Part shown: positions 7,573 through 16,440 of the stretch, in pieces | Numbering within the stretch: position 1 is the first letter of the stretch | Layout of the letters: the number at the start of each line of letters is the position of its first letter | Assembly (NCBI GenBank): GCA_902774125.1 | Contig: CACYHD010000029.1 | Coordinates: forward strand, 1 to 40,749 | DNA length: 40,749 nt | Reading direction: 5' to 3' | From: an uncultured Lachnospiraceae bacterium | GTDB lineage: Bacteria > Bacillota > Clostridia > Lachnospirales > Lachnospiraceae | The notes under the pieces: generated by a model | The model's database searches: none | Told to the model about the DNA's origin: nothing | The model's input: only the letters and a program-made list of their open reading frames with translations | Made by a program: the position numbers and the translations under genes

Positions 7573-8961
7573 GTGAGTAATACAACATACAAATGGATTG
7601 GAAAGAAATTAAAGAAACTAAAAACCTTCAAAGGTGGTGTTCATCCATATGATGGCAAGGATTTGGCCAAGGATGCTCCAGTGCGAAATGTTTTTGCAGG
7701 CGACGTGGTTGTTATACCTACAGCAATGCATATTGGCGCACCGGCAACACCAGTAGTTGCAGTGGGCGATAGAGTTCTCAAGGGTCAGCTTATTGCAGAG
7801 GCTTCAGGCTTTATCTCAGCCAATATTCATTCAAGTGTATCCGGCGAGGTTAAGGCTATTGAGCCAAGAGAAGTAGTTGGCGGCAAGAAAGTTAACTGCA
7901 TTGTCATTGCCAACGACAAAAAGCTAGAACGCTTTGAATATGACACAAAGCCATTTCCATGGAGTAAGGAATATATTAGAGAATGTGTTAAGGACTGCGG
8001 TATTGTCGGTCTAGGCGGTGCATGTTTCCCAACACACGTTAAACTTACACCAAAGAACGAGGAGGCAATCGACTACGTCATTGTCAACGCTGCAGAATGT
8101 GAGCCATACATTACAGCTGACTACAGACGTATGATGGAAAATCCTGAAGATCTAATAAAAGGTCTTGAGATTATTCTTATGCTTTTTGACAATGCTAAGG
8201 GTGTAATTGCTATAGAAGATAACAAGATGGATTGCGTTGAGTTGCTTACTAAGCTTACAGCGGACAAAAACAATATTGAAGTTGTTCCACTAAAAACTAA
8301 GTATCCACAAGGTTCAGAGCGACATATTATATATGCTATTACAGGACGCAAAATCAATTCATCAATGCTACCGGCTGATGCAGGCTGCATCGTTGACAAT
8401 GTTGATACTGTTTATAACATTTACAGAGCTGTCAAATTCCATGAGCCATTAGTAGAGCGAATTGTGACAGTGTCAGGTGATGGTTTTGAGAATCCAGCAA
8501 ACCTTCTTGTTCCTTTTGGAATGAGTCATCAAGAAGTTGTTGACGAGGTAGGCGGATACTCTGAGGATGTCAAAAAAGTTTTATCAGGCGGACCTATGAT
8601 GGGTAATGCCTTATATAATCTTGATGTTCCTATTATGAAAGGTTCATCAGCCATATTGGCCTTCAAGGAGGACGATATGGAATCAGCCACAATGACTAAT
8701 TGTATGAATTGTGGTAATTGCGCCAAGGTTTGTCCAGAAAACTTATTGTGCGCTAACATTGCCAAGGCTGCAGATGCTAACGATATGGATTTGTTCCTTA
8801 AACTTTACGGCATGGAATGTATCGAATGTGGTACATGTAATTATTTTTGTCCAGCCAAGCGCAATATCACACAGTCAGTTAAAACTATGAAACTAAAGGT
8901 AGCTGCTAAGCGAAGAGAAGAGGCAGCCAAACAAAACAATGGAAAGGGTAAGAGTGAATAA
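7573..8961 (+). CDS. rnfC: Rnf complex subunit C (NADH-binding, iron-sulfur)
   Basis: 462 residues from the GTG at 7573. I chose this start because GGTGA at 7563-7567 is placed correctly for it; an in-frame GTG at 7564 lies inside that ribosome site. RnfC is the peripheral subunit that contacts NAD(H). Visible are the N-terminal HPYDGKDLAKDAPVR segment, a lipoyl-like domain (about 50-110), the NuoF-like flavin/NAD region with GLGGACFPTHVKL near 140, and two ferredoxin-type clusters at the C terminus, CMNCGNCAKVCPENL and CIECGTCNYFCPAK. It is first of the six-gene rnfCDGEAB operon and lies 3 bases from rnfD. Confidence 0.96.
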   Translation: MSNTTYKWIGKKLKKLKTFKGGVHPYDGKDLAKDAPVRNVFAGDVVVIPTAMHIGAPATPVVAVGDRVLKGQLIAEASGFISANIHSSVSGEVKAIEPREVVGGKKVNCIVIANDKKLERFEYDTKPFPWSKEYIRECVKDCGIVGLGGACFPTHVKLTPKNEEAIDYVIVNAAECEPYITADYRRMMENPEDLIKGLEIILMLFDNAKGVIAIEDNKMDCVELLTKLTADKNNIEVVPLKTKYPQGSERHIIYAITGRKINSSMLPADAGCIVDNVDTVYNIYRAVKFHEPLVERIVTVSGDGFENPANLLVPFGMSHQEVVDEVGGYSEDVKKVLSGGPMMGNALYNLDVPIMKGSSAILAFKEDDMESATMTNCMNCGNCAKVCPENLLCANIAKAADANDMDLFLKLYGMECIECGTCNYFCPAKRNITQSVKTMKLKVAAKRREEAAKQNNGKGKSE

Positions 8962-8964
8962 ATA

Positions 8965-9936
8965 ATGTTAAATGTATCATCCAACCCTCATATAAAAGCA
9001 CGATTCACTACAAGAGGAATTATGCTTATTGTTTTTTTATCAATGCTACCTACAACTATTTGGGGTATTTATAATGCCACATATATGTTCGGTGTTAAAT
9101 ATGGTATACATGCGGCACTTCTTGTTGTTTATACAATTGCTACATGTGTTGTGGCAGAGTTTGTTTTTTGCAAAATAACAAAAAAGAAAAACAGCGTAGG
9201 TGACTTGAGCTGTATAGTTACAGGTCTTATATTGGCTCTAAACCTTCCTCCAACACTTCCATATTGGATGGCTATGGTTGGCGCAGTTTTTGCAATTATT
9301 GTTGTAAAAATGCTATTCGGTGGTTTGGGACAAAACTTTATGAACCCGGCACTTGGCGCAAGATGCTTCTTAGTACTATCTTTTGCAAGTTCAATGACTA
9401 AGTTTTTCCCTGATGATGTTAAGGGTGTAGATGCAACAAGTTCGGCAACACCGCTTACAGCACTTAAGGCTACTAACCATTCAACTAATCTTCTTGATAT
9501 GTTTTTGGGAAGACACGCTGGTACAATTGGTGAGACAAGTATTTTGTGCATACTAATTGGCGCTTTGGTATTAGTAGTGTTTAGAATAATTGATCTTAGA
9601 ATACCACTAACATACATTGTTACTTTTGCATTGTTTATTATGTTGTTTAACAACAGATTCAATGTTGAGTTTTTGTTAGAGCATATACTAGGTGGCGGAC
9701 TAGTTTTTGGTGCTTTCTATATGGCTACAGATTACACTACAAGTCCAATAACAAAGGGCGGAAGATATATTTTTGGAATCTGCCTAGGATTGTTGACAGC
9801 TATATTGAGAACATTTGGCGCAACAGCAGAGGGAGTAAGTTTTGCTATAATTATTTGTAACTTACTTGTTCCTTTGATCGAAAAAATAACAGTGCCTAAG
9901 GCTTTCGGTATTGTAAAGGCAAAGGAGGGCAAATAA
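8965..9936 (+). CDS. rnfD: Rnf complex subunit D (flavinylated membrane subunit)
   Basis: 323 residues and highly hydrophobic, with eight to ten membrane segments, related to NqrB. It helps form the ion-translocating membrane part. The sequence ATSSATPLTALK contains the S-x-A-T type flavin-attachment motif, so Thr162 should carry covalent FMN (family knowledge). GGLGQNFMNPALGARCF near residue 120 is a conserved family stretch. The ATG at 8965 follows the rnfC stop by 3 bases, and the rnfG start follows its stop directly, so translation is probably coupled. Confidence 0.95.
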   Translation: MLNVSSNPHIKARFTTRGIMLIVFLSMLPTTIWGIYNATYMFGVKYGIHAALLVVYTIATCVVAEFVFCKITKKKNSVGDLSCIVTGLILALNLPPTLPYWMAMVGAVFAIIVVKMLFGGLGQNFMNPALGARCFLVLSFASSMTKFFPDDVKGVDATSSATPLTALKATNHSTNLLDMFLGRHAGTIGETSILCILIGALVLVVFRIIDLRIPLTYIVTFALFIMLFNNRFNVEFLLEHILGGGLVFGAFYMATDYTTSPITKGGRYIFGICLGLLTAILRTFGATAEGVSFAIIICNLLVPLIEKITVPKAFGIVKAKEGK

Positions 9937-10578
9937 ATGGCTAAGATTATCAAAGATGTATTAATATTATTTGCTATAACTCTAGTTGCAGGACTTGCTT
10001 TGGGCTATGTTTTTAACGTCACTAAGTCTGCGAGAACTGAGCAGGAGAAAAAAACATTAAACGAGGCATATGAAAAGGTTATGCCTGGCACTAATTCAAC
10101 AAAAAGTGTTAAGAAACCATCAGATGCCAAAATTAAAGATATTGTTTTGACTAACGAAAAAAATGCCAACGTTAAGCCTTACAATGAGTACAAGGCAACA
10201 ATCAATGATGCTGTCAAAGCATTTGATAAGGATGGCAAGGAACTAGGATACATTATTACAGTTACTGACGAGGAGGCTTACGGCGGAAGTCTTCAGATGA
10301 CTGTAGGTGTTGATAAGTCAGGACAGACATTGGGCATTTCATTTTTGAGTCTCAAGGAAACTCCTGGACTTGGAATGAATGCAGATACAGATTCATTCAA
10401 GAAACAATTCAAAAACAAAAAAGTTAAGTTTTTTGTTTATACAAAAACAGGAGCCAAAGATGATAACGAAATTGATGCTATAAGCTCAGCGACTGTTACA
10501 ACAAACGCTGTTACACATGGTGTCAATGCGGCGATTGCCTGTGCACAACTATTGAACGGAGGTGGAAGTGATGAGTAA
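9937..10578 (+). CDS. rnfG: Rnf complex subunit G (flavinylated)
   Basis: 213 residues. One N-terminal membrane helix (about 8-28) is followed by an extracytoplasmic FMN-binding domain. The C-terminal motif DAISSATVTTNAV carries the flavinylation Thr at position 186 in S-S-A-T. ETPGLGMNAD near residue 141 is the usual RnfG/NqrC pattern. It passes electrons within the complex between the iron-sulfur and membrane parts. The ATG follows an AAGGAGGGC ribosome site inside rnfD. Its last 8 bases overlap the rnfE start (ATGAGTAA), a tight coupling arrangement. Confidence 0.95.
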   Translation: MAKIIKDVLILFAITLVAGLALGYVFNVTKSARTEQEKKTLNEAYEKVMPGTNSTKSVKKPSDAKIKDIVLTNEKNANVKPYNEYKATINDAVKAFDKDGKELGYIITVTDEEAYGGSLQMTVGVDKSGQTLGISFLSLKETPGLGMNADTDSFKKQFKNKKVKFFVYTKTGAKDDNEIDAISSATVTTNAVTHGVNAAIACAQLLNGGGSDE

Positions 10579-11260
10579 ATATATTGAACGTTTATATAAT
10601 GGCATCATCAAAGAAAACCCAACTTTCGTTTTGGTGCTCGGAATGTGTCCAACATTGGCTGTTACATCATCTCTAATGAATGGTGTCGGCATGGGACTTA
10701 GTACTTTGGCAGTATTGACTATGTCTAACTTGTTTATTTCACTTTTGCGCAAAATTATTCCAAATGGCGTGAGAGTTCCAGCATTTATTGTCGTTGTTGC
10801 AAGTTTTGTTACAATTTTGCAGTTTTTGCTACAGGCATACTTGCCAAGTCTTAATAAGTCATTAGGAATTTATATTCCATTGATCGTTGTTAACTGTATT
10901 ATTCTTGGAAGAGCTGAGAGCTACGCTTCCAAAAACAGCATAGGCCTATCTGTATTTGATGGAATCGGTATGGGACTTGGATTTACATTTGCCTTGTCAC
11001 TGTTAGGAGCATTTAGAGAAATGCTTGGTGCAGGTACAATTTTGGGTGTTAACATTCCGGGATGGGATGGTATTAATATATTCGTAATGGCCCCTGGTGC
11101 GTTCTTTGTTTTGGCAGCACTTGTTGCTACACAAAACTATATAAGAGCAAGACAGGGCAAAAAGCCTCGCAAACTTCAGTGTGAGCAGGGCTGTGCAGGC
11201 TGTAGTGGTTGTGGAAGCGATTTTAAGGCTTGCAATAAAGAAGAAAAGGAGGGCAAATAA
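10571..11260 (+). CDS. rnfE: Rnf complex subunit E with cysteine-rich tail
   Basis: 229 residues from ATG 10571, placed by GGAGGTGG at 10558-10565; an in-frame GTG at 10562 lies within that site and is rejected. RnfE is a six-helix membrane subunit homologous to RnfA and NqrD, with the conserved ENPTFVLVLGMCPTLAVT near the N terminus. The membrane body ends around residue 200. After it comes a soluble, Cys-rich tail (CEQGCAGCSGCGSDFKAC) ending in charged residues. The six cysteines in such a short stretch could bind a metal or iron-sulfur centre, which I infer only from spacing. It ends exactly where rnfA begins. Confidence 0.94.
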   Translation: MSKYIERLYNGIIKENPTFVLVLGMCPTLAVTSSLMNGVGMGLSTLAVLTMSNLFISLLRKIIPNGVRVPAFIVVVASFVTILQFLLQAYLPSLNKSLGIYIPLIVVNCIILGRAESYASKNSIGLSVFDGIGMGLGFTFALSLLGAFREMLGAGTILGVNIPGWDGINIFVMAPGAFFVLAALVATQNYIRARQGKKPRKLQCEQGCAGCSGCGSDFKACNKEEKEGK

Positions 11261-11836
11261 ATGAGTAGTTTATTACTTATAGCAGTAGGTGCTGCGCTAG
11301 TTAATAACGTTGTTTTGAGTCAGTTTTTAGGTTTGTGTCCTTTTCTTGGAGTATCAAAAAAGACTGATACAGCTGCAGGAATGGGCGCTGCTGTAATTTT
11401 TGTAATTATGATTGCTAGCGCTGTTACATACGGTATTTATTATGGTTTGCTAAAAAGATTCAATCTGGAATACCTACAGACTATTGTTTTTATCCTTGTA
11501 ATTGCTGCGTTAGTTCAGCTTGTAGAAATGATTCTTAAGAAATTCGTCAAGCCTTTATACAACGCTTTGGGTGTATATCTTCCTTTGATTACAACAAACT
11601 GCGCTGTACTCGGTGTTGCTATTTCTAATATTGATAACAAGTATACATTTGCACAGAGTATGTTTTGTGCATTGGGAACATCAGTAGGATTTTTGATTGC
11701 GATTGTTATTCTTGCTGGTATTAGAGAAAAAACAGAAAATAATGATGTGCCTAAGGCTTTCAAGGGAACACCAATGGTTCTTTTGGCTTCTGGTCTTATG
11801 GCAATAGCTTTTTCTGGCTTTACAGGCGTAATTTAG
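11261..11836 (+). CDS. rnfA: Rnf complex subunit A
   Basis: 191 residues with six membrane helices; it pairs with RnfE to form the inverted-repeat membrane core that holds an intramembrane iron-sulfur centre and the ion path (family knowledge). The conserved NNVVLSQFLGLCPFLGVS at residue 15 and TTNCAVLGVAI near 108 each contain one of the buried cysteines. Length is the family norm. The start is set by AAAAGGAGGGC within rnfE. It lies 9 bases before rnfB. Confidence 0.96.
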   Translation: MSSLLLIAVGAALVNNVVLSQFLGLCPFLGVSKKTDTAAGMGAAVIFVIMIASAVTYGIYYGLLKRFNLEYLQTIVFILVIAALVQLVEMILKKFVKPLYNALGVYLPLITTNCAVLGVAISNIDNKYTFAQSMFCALGTSVGFLIAIVILAGIREKTENNDVPKAFKGTPMVLLASGLMAIAFSGFTGVI

Positions 11837-11845
11837 GAGGTAGTT

Positions 11846-12664
11846 ATGGTTTTAGCATTAAGTGTAATGGTCAAAGGTATTTTGTGGGCCGTGGCTACTG
11901 TTGGTTTGGTCGGTCTGCTAATAGGAATTGTCCTAGGAATAGCAGGAAAGATTTTTGCCGTTGAAGTCAATGAAAAAGAGGTAGAAGTTAGGGAGGCACT
12001 TCCTGGCAATAACTGTGGTGGATGTGGATATCCTGGATGTGACGGTCTTGCGGCTGCTATAGCTGCAGGTGAGGCTGATGTAAGTGCATGCCCGGTTGGT
12101 GGTGCAGCAACAGCCAAGGAAATTGCTGATATTATGGGCGTTGAAGCGGATGTTGTTCCTAAGACAGCATATGTTGCTTGTAATGGTGACTGCGAAAAAA
12201 GTAAAAACAAATATAATTATTTTGGCAATGAATCATGTGAGGATGCAGCTAACATTCCGGGTGCAGGCGGTAAAGCTTGTTCATACGGTTGTCTTGGACT
12301 AGGATCTTGCGTTAAGGTATGTGAGTTTGATGCAATATCTGTTGAAAATGGTATTGCTGTCGTTGATCCTGACAAGTGCAAAGCATGTGGCCTTTGTGTA
12401 AAAACTTGTCCTAAAGGACTTATTAGTATAATCGATGCTGATTCTAAATATATGGTCAAGTGTAAGTCTAATGACAAAGGTAAGGTTGTTATGGATGCTT
12501 GTTCAGTAGGATGTATTGGTTGTACATTATGTGTTCAATCATGTAACTTTGATGCAATTCATATGGAAGGCAATGTTCCTGTTATTGATCAAGAAAAATG
12601 TAAGAAGTGTGGATTGTGCGCTATGAAATGTCCTAAGAAATGTATCGAAAAAAGATATGAATAG
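11846..12664 (+). CDS. rnfB: Rnf complex subunit B (ferredoxin-accepting iron-sulfur protein)
   Basis: 272 residues. One N-terminal membrane helix (about 8-32) is followed by the four-Cys domain NNCGGCGYPGCDGLA and then four further Cys groups: CSYGCLGLGSCVKVC, CKACGLCVKTCP, CSVGCIGCTLCVQSC and CKKCGLCAMKCP. It takes electrons from reduced ferredoxin and passes them into the complex, whose other end reduces NAD+ while moving Na+ or H+ out. The start has a TTAGGAGG ribosome site. It is the last rnf gene. No terminator follows before the secreted FN3 gene 12 bases downstream. Confidence 0.96.
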   Translation: MVLALSVMVKGILWAVATVGLVGLLIGIVLGIAGKIFAVEVNEKEVEVREALPGNNCGGCGYPGCDGLAAAIAAGEADVSACPVGGAATAKEIADIMGVEADVVPKTAYVACNGDCEKSKNKYNYFGNESCEDAANIPGAGGKACSYGCLGLGSCVKVCEFDAISVENGIAVVDPDKCKACGLCVKTCPKGLISIIDADSKYMVKCKSNDKGKVVMDACSVGCIGCTLCVQSCNFDAIHMEGNVPVIDQEKCKKCGLCAMKCPKKCIEKRYE

Positions 12665-12676
12665 TGAGGTATAGGT

Positions 12677-13459
12677 ATGAAAAAATCATTAGCAACAATA
12701 TTTTTGTTACTAACAGTTGTGTTCTCGGTGTTTTTGGTTGGGAATGTTGTAACAAAAGCAGATGAAGAAATCACAAAGTTAGATAAGCCAACAGGACTTG
12801 TTATAGGCGAGACTGAGGATAGCTACTATGTTAAGTGGAATGCTGTAGAAAACGCAGATTCTTACTATATAGCACTTCTAATGGGAGATAAGCTATTGTA
12901 CGAAATGCCTACTAATGAAACAATGCTAGAAATTGGCAAGTCTTATGTGGACACTGGCTTGATTCCTGAAGGAACATATACATTGGAAGTATATGCTGTC
13001 AATTCTTTATATAGTATTTCTTCTGATCCAAGTACAATTGAATATACTTTTTCTAATCAGCAGACAACAACTCCGGCTAATAATGGTACGGTCGTTGTGA
13101 AAAAGGCTTCTTTCAAAAAGGTATATGCAAAAAAGAAAAGTGCCAAAAAACTAAAAATGACTTTTAAGTCTATCCCTAAGTATGCTAACGCATTAAATTA
13201 TAAATACGAAGTTAAAGCTTTTAGTTCTAAGTCTAATGCTAAGAAAACAAAAAAGGCGTTAGTTACTAAATATTTTACTAAGGCCAAAGGGACTATTAAC
13301 AGCAAAAAACTAAAAAATAAAAAGAATCTTTTTGTTAAGCTTCGTTACAGAGTAAACGTTAAGTATAATCCGGCTCCTGGTAAAATAAACATTGCTTTGT
13401 ACGCCAGAGAAGTAGTTGGACCATGGTCTGCAATCAAAAAAGTAAAAATAAAAAAATAA
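12677..13459 (+). CDS. secreted fibronectin-III protein with lysine-rich C terminus
   Basis: 260 residues. MKKS and a hydrophobic stretch to about residue 28 form a signal peptide with likely cleavage after VVTKA. Residues 35-128 are a fibronectin type III domain (DKPTGLVIGE, YYVKWNAVENADSYYIALL, GTYTLEVYAVN). A Gln/Thr/Pro/Asn linker leads to a very Lys-rich second domain (about 145-260) ending VVGPWSAIKKVKIKK, the same ending type as the proteins at 1-236 and 15156. It has no LPXTG or other anchor, so cell-wall binding by charge is a guess. It is 12 bases from rnfB and 16 from ruvA, without a terminator on either side. Confidence 0.85.
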   Translation: MKKSLATIFLLLTVVFSVFLVGNVVTKADEEITKLDKPTGLVIGETEDSYYVKWNAVENADSYYIALLMGDKLLYEMPTNETMLEIGKSYVDTGLIPEGTYTLEVYAVNSLYSISSDPSTIEYTFSNQQTTTPANNGTVVVKKASFKKVYAKKKSAKKLKMTFKSIPKYANALNYKYEVKAFSSKSNAKKTKKALVTKYFTKAKGTINSKKLKNKKNLFVKLRYRVNVKYNPAPGKINIALYAREVVGPWSAIKKVKIKK

Positions 13460-13475
13460 TCGAGAGGTAAAATGA

Positions 13476-14069
13476 ATGATTTCTTTTGTTTCCGGAATAA
13501 TTGAATATGTAGATGAAGAAACAGTAACAATAGATAACAACGGTATTGGGTTGTCTGTTTTTATGCCTAAAGATGAATTGGCATCTCTAGGCCAAGGGGA
13601 AGAAATCAAAGTTTTTACCTTTTTGGATGTAAAAGAAAATGATATGAATCTTTTTGGCTTTTTGAACAGAGACAAACTTGATATATTCAAGAAGCTAATA
13701 GGTGTAAGTGGTGTTGGACCAAAGGGGGCGTTGGCTATTATAAGCACACTTGAGGGAGATAGCCTCTATGTTGCAATAGCTACAGGAGATGACAAGGCTA
13801 TTTCTAAGGCTCCCGGAATTGGCGCTAAGACTGCACAAAAAATTGTTATTGATCTTAAGGACAAGATTGACTTAGAACAGATTATCGGTGATTTTGATGA
13901 TAGCAATATTGTCAATGTGGCTAGCACAGTTGTGGACGATGCAATACTAGCTCTTGTTGCTTTGGGATATTCTAACACTGAGGCCAAAAAGGCTGTTTCC
14001 AAAGTTAAGATCACAGAAGATATGAACGATGAAGATGTTTTGAGAAACGCATTATCATTTTTAATGTAA
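13476..14069 (+). CDS. ruvA: Holliday junction branch migration protein RuvA
   Basis: 197 residues. It binds Holliday junctions as a tetramer and loads RuvB. The N-terminal OB domain has FVSGIIEYVDEETVTIDNNG. Two helix-hairpin-helix motifs follow, GVSGVGPKGALAIIS near residue 71 and APGIGAKTAQKIVIDLKDK near 107. The C-terminal three-helix domain, which regulates RuvB, has VALGYSNTEAKKAV. The ATG at 13476 follows a CGAGAGG ribosome site. It is paired with ruvB 39 bases downstream. No ruvC is seen, in keeping with RecU (at 35023) as resolvase in this organism. Confidence 0.96.
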   Translation: MISFVSGIIEYVDEETVTIDNNGIGLSVFMPKDELASLGQGEEIKVFTFLDVKENDMNLFGFLNRDKLDIFKKLIGVSGVGPKGALAIISTLEGDSLYVAIATGDDKAISKAPGIGAKTAQKIVIDLKDKIDLEQIIGDFDDSNIVNVASTVVDDAILALVALGYSNTEAKKAVSKVKITEDMNDEDVLRNALSFLM

Positions 14070-14108
14070 TTTTTGTTTCTAATATAGTTTTAATAAAAGG
14101 GTATTATT

Positions 14109-15107
14109 ATGACTAAGAGAATTATTCAAACCGATGTTACAGTTGAGGATAAGATTCAAGACAAAGGGTTACGACCTCAAACGCTTGATGATTATGTGGG
14201 ACAGAGTAACATCAAAGAAAAGTTAAAAGTTTATATTGCAGCTGCAAAAGATAGAAATGAAGCCTTAGACCATGTTTTGTTTTATGGTCCTCCAGGACTT
14301 GGCAAAACAACTTTGGCCAACATAATTTCATCAGAAATGGGTGTTAATATAAAAACAACATCAGGACCGGCTATAGAAAAACCGGGCGAGATGGCAGCAA
14401 TATTAAACGGACTTCAAGAAAACGATATATTGTTTATTGATGAGATTCACAGATTGAATCGACAGGTTGAAGAAGTTCTATATCCTGCAATGGAAGATTT
14501 TGCTATTGATATTATGATTGGCAAGGGACAAGGTGCCAGATCTATCAGACTTAATCTACCACGATTTACACTTGTTGGTGCAACAACAAGAGCGGGATTG
14601 CTTACAGCTCCTTTGAGAGATAGATTTGGAGTAATTGATAGACTTCAATTTTATACGACAGAAGAGCTTAAAGAGATTATTTTGCGCTCAGCCTCAAAGC
14701 TAGGCGTCGAAATAGAAAACAATGGGGCAATAGAGCTCGCAAGACGCTCACGAGGTACGCCAAGACTTGCCAACCGATTGCTCAAACGTGTTCGTGACTT
14801 TGCTCAAGTCAAATACGATGGAGTGATCACAGAAGAGGTGGCATGTACAGCCCTAGACCTGTTAGATGTGGATAAACTTGGACTTGATAAGGGGGATAGA
14901 AGTATTCTAGATACTATTATCTTCAAGTTCGCTGGAGGACCAGTTGGTGTAGATACGCTAGCAGCTTCTCTGGGCGAAGATTCCGGAACGTTAGAAGATG
15001 TCTATGAACCTTATTTGATCCAAAATGGATTTATCCAAAGAACTGCCAGAGGACGTGTTGCAACAGACCTTGCATATCGTCATTTAGGAGTTGAAAAACA
15101 GGACTGA
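14109..15107 (+). CDS. ruvB: Holliday junction branch migration ATPase RuvB
   Basis: 332 residues, AAA+ motor of branch migration. The N terminus has the family stretch [12 protein letters not shown]. Walker A is [12 protein letters not shown] near residue 60, Walker B is [14 protein letters not shown] near 110, the sensor region is [20 protein letters not shown] near 156, and the C-terminal winged helix has [16 protein letters not shown]. Length is normal. It directly follows ruvA. After the TGA, 48 bases lead to the next gene without a clear terminator. Confidence 0.97.
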   Translation: MTKRIIQTDVTVEDKIQDKGLRPQTLDDYVGQSNIKEKLKVYIAAAKDRNEALDHVLFYGPPGLGKTTLANIISSEMGVNIKTTSGPAIEKPGEMAAILNGLQENDILFIDEIHRLNRQVEEVLYPAMEDFAIDIMIGKGQGARSIRLNLPRFTLVGATTRAGLLTAPLRDRFGVIDRLQFYTTEELKEIILRSASKLGVEIENNGAIELARRSRGTPRLANRLLKRVRDFAQVKYDGVITEEVACTALDLLDVDKLGLDKGDRSILDTIIFKFAGGPVGVDTLAASLGEDSGTLEDVYEPYLIQNGFIQRTARGRVATDLAYRHLGVEKQD

Positions 15108-15155
15108 AAATGGTAACCTAATATAAGCAAATATTTTTAGAAAAGGAGATATGAA

Positions 15156-16340
15156 ATGAGCAAATTATTCAAGAAGGTTTTAGCTTCAGCTCTTTCACTA
15201 ACACTTGTTGTAGGTTTGGCAGGTTTTGTTGGTGCTGCAGCTAAAGGAACAGACGTAGTAACAGGAACAAAATGGGAGTCATTCTCAATTCACGGTAACA
15301 ACGCTGCCGACAAAGGTAAGTGGGAGAACGAGCTAATCAAAGCTGGTCAGAAATGGTGCATCAACGCTAACGAAGCAAGTGGCGTAGACGCTTACAAGAC
15401 ATACGGTGAGTCAGCTAAGATTACAAAGTCAGACGCTTCTTCATTCCTAATGGATGTTGAGAGTACAGGATGGAGCGCAATTTACAACCCAATGAACGGT
15501 AAAGTTATGGGTGAAAACCCATGGGGTGTTACAGCTACTAAGGTAGTTAACGTTGAGAGAGGTAAAGTTTACAACATTTCTTTCAAGATTAAAGGTCTTC
15601 TAGAGAACGAAATCACAGTTTGTGATGACACTACAGTACGTAAAGATGGTACTCACTATACAAAGGGTACTGGTAAGTTTAACTATGTTAAGCATTTCCA
15701 CATCAAGGCTTATGATGATACAGATCCAGATGGCGCAGCTCTATCAATGCAGTCAATCACTGCTACACAGGGTGGCAAGAACGTTCTTACTGTAGGTAGA
15801 AACGATAAGGGTGCTGTTGAATGGAACAACCTAATCGCTATGGATTCAAAGAACACAGCTGATGATGGTTATGTAACAGTTAACGCTGTTGTTACTATCC
15901 CTAACGACAAAGCTGACTACCAGAAGAAGAAATCTGTTCCTTCTCTAGGAGTTAAATTCGCTTTCGGTCCATACCTAAAGAACTTTGTTGATGAGAACAA
16001 CATGCACGGTACAATCGAAGTTAAAGACTTCAAGGTTGTTACTGGTGATGCTGCAAAGGGTGCTGGTAAGGCTAAAGTTTCATCAATCAAAGCTAAGAAG
16101 AAATCTTTAGTTGTTAAGGCTAAAGCTTCAGGCGCTTCAAAGGTTAAAGTTCAGGTTGCTCTTAAGAAGTCATTCAAGAGCGCTAAGTCAAAGACAATTA
16201 AGAGTGGCAAGACTGCTACATTCAAGGGTCTAAAGGCTAAGAAGAAATACTATGTAAGAGCTAGAGGTTACAAGCTATATGGCACAACAAAGATTTGGGG
16301 TGCATACTCAAAGGTTAAATCTAAGAAAACTAAAAAATAA
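15156..16340 (+). CDS. secreted protein with carbohydrate-binding-like domain and lysine-rich C-terminal module
   Basis: 394 residues. A signal peptide (MSKLFKKVLA then hydrophobic residues to about 28) ends near FVGAAA. Residues 35-300 look like a jelly-roll binding domain: VVNVERGKVYNISFKIKG, DGYVTVNAVVTIPN, LGVKFAFGPYL and GTIEVKDFKVVTGD match the strand pattern of CBM4/9-like modules (inference, no catalytic motif seen). Residues 310-394 are an FN3-like, Lys-rich module ending IWGAYSKVKSKKTKK. AAAAGGAGAT is a near-perfect ribosome site. Codons such as AAC, TTC, ATC and GAC are used more than in neighbouring genes, suggesting high expression. I find no convincing promoter of its own between ruvB and this gene. 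Confidence 0.85.
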   Translation: MSKLFKKVLASALSLTLVVGLAGFVGAAAKGTDVVTGTKWESFSIHGNNAADKGKWENELIKAGQKWCINANEASGVDAYKTYGESAKITKSDASSFLMDVESTGWSAIYNPMNGKVMGENPWGVTATKVVNVERGKVYNISFKIKGLLENEITVCDDTTVRKDGTHYTKGTGKFNYVKHFHIKAYDDTDPDGAALSMQSITATQGGKNVLTVGRNDKGAVEWNNLIAMDSKNTADDGYVTVNAVVTIPNDKADYQKKKSVPSLGVKFAFGPYLKNFVDENNMHGTIEVKDFKVVTGDAAKGAGKAKVSSIKAKKKSLVVKAKASGASKVKVQVALKKSFKSAKSKTIKSGKTATFKGLKAKKKYYVRARGYKLYGTTKIWGAYSKVKSKKTKK

Positions 16341-16347
16341 AAAGTAT

Positions 16348-16376
16348 TAGACATTCTTAGTAAAACAGTCTATAAT
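16348..16376 (+). promoter_or_regulatory. promoter of zapA
   Basis: TAGACA (16348-16353), a 17-base spacer and TATAAT (16371-16376) make a near-consensus vegetative promoter just after the stop of the secreted protein gene. Transcription would start near 16383, a few bases before the hairpin at 16388. Confidence 0.65.
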
Positions 16377-16387
16377 TATATAGCAAT

Positions 16388-16440
16388 TTTAAACATTATC
16401 AGTATGTTCTTTTAGGGCATACTGATAATGTATGTTTAAA
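16388..16440 (+). promoter_or_regulatory. long hairpin in the zapA leader (terminator or attenuator)
   Basis: CATTATCAGTATG (16394-16406) pairs perfectly with CATACTGATAATG (16418-16430) around an 11-base loop. Flanking TTTAAA copies (16388-16393 and 16435-16440) extend it after a 4-base bulge. The sequence after it, CACATTTTTAAGGAG, has a weak T-run immediately before the zapA ribosome site. It may terminate transcripts of the upstream secreted protein gene, or shape the zapA leader, or both. Confidence 0.6.

Noticed and set aside
9129-9662. A 177-codon open frame on the minus strand inside rnfD
   Set aside because: It is the complement of a hydrophobic, clearly homologous gene, has no ribosome site and its residues follow from antisense codon composition.
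10562-10570. GTG at 10562 as rnfE start
   Set aside because: It lies in the GGAGGTGG ribosome site serving ATG 10571.
13085-13459. Repeated AAG/AAA-rich segments as a DNA repeat or CRISPR-like array
   Set aside because: The repetition comes from lysine codons within an open reading frame, with no fixed unit or spacers.
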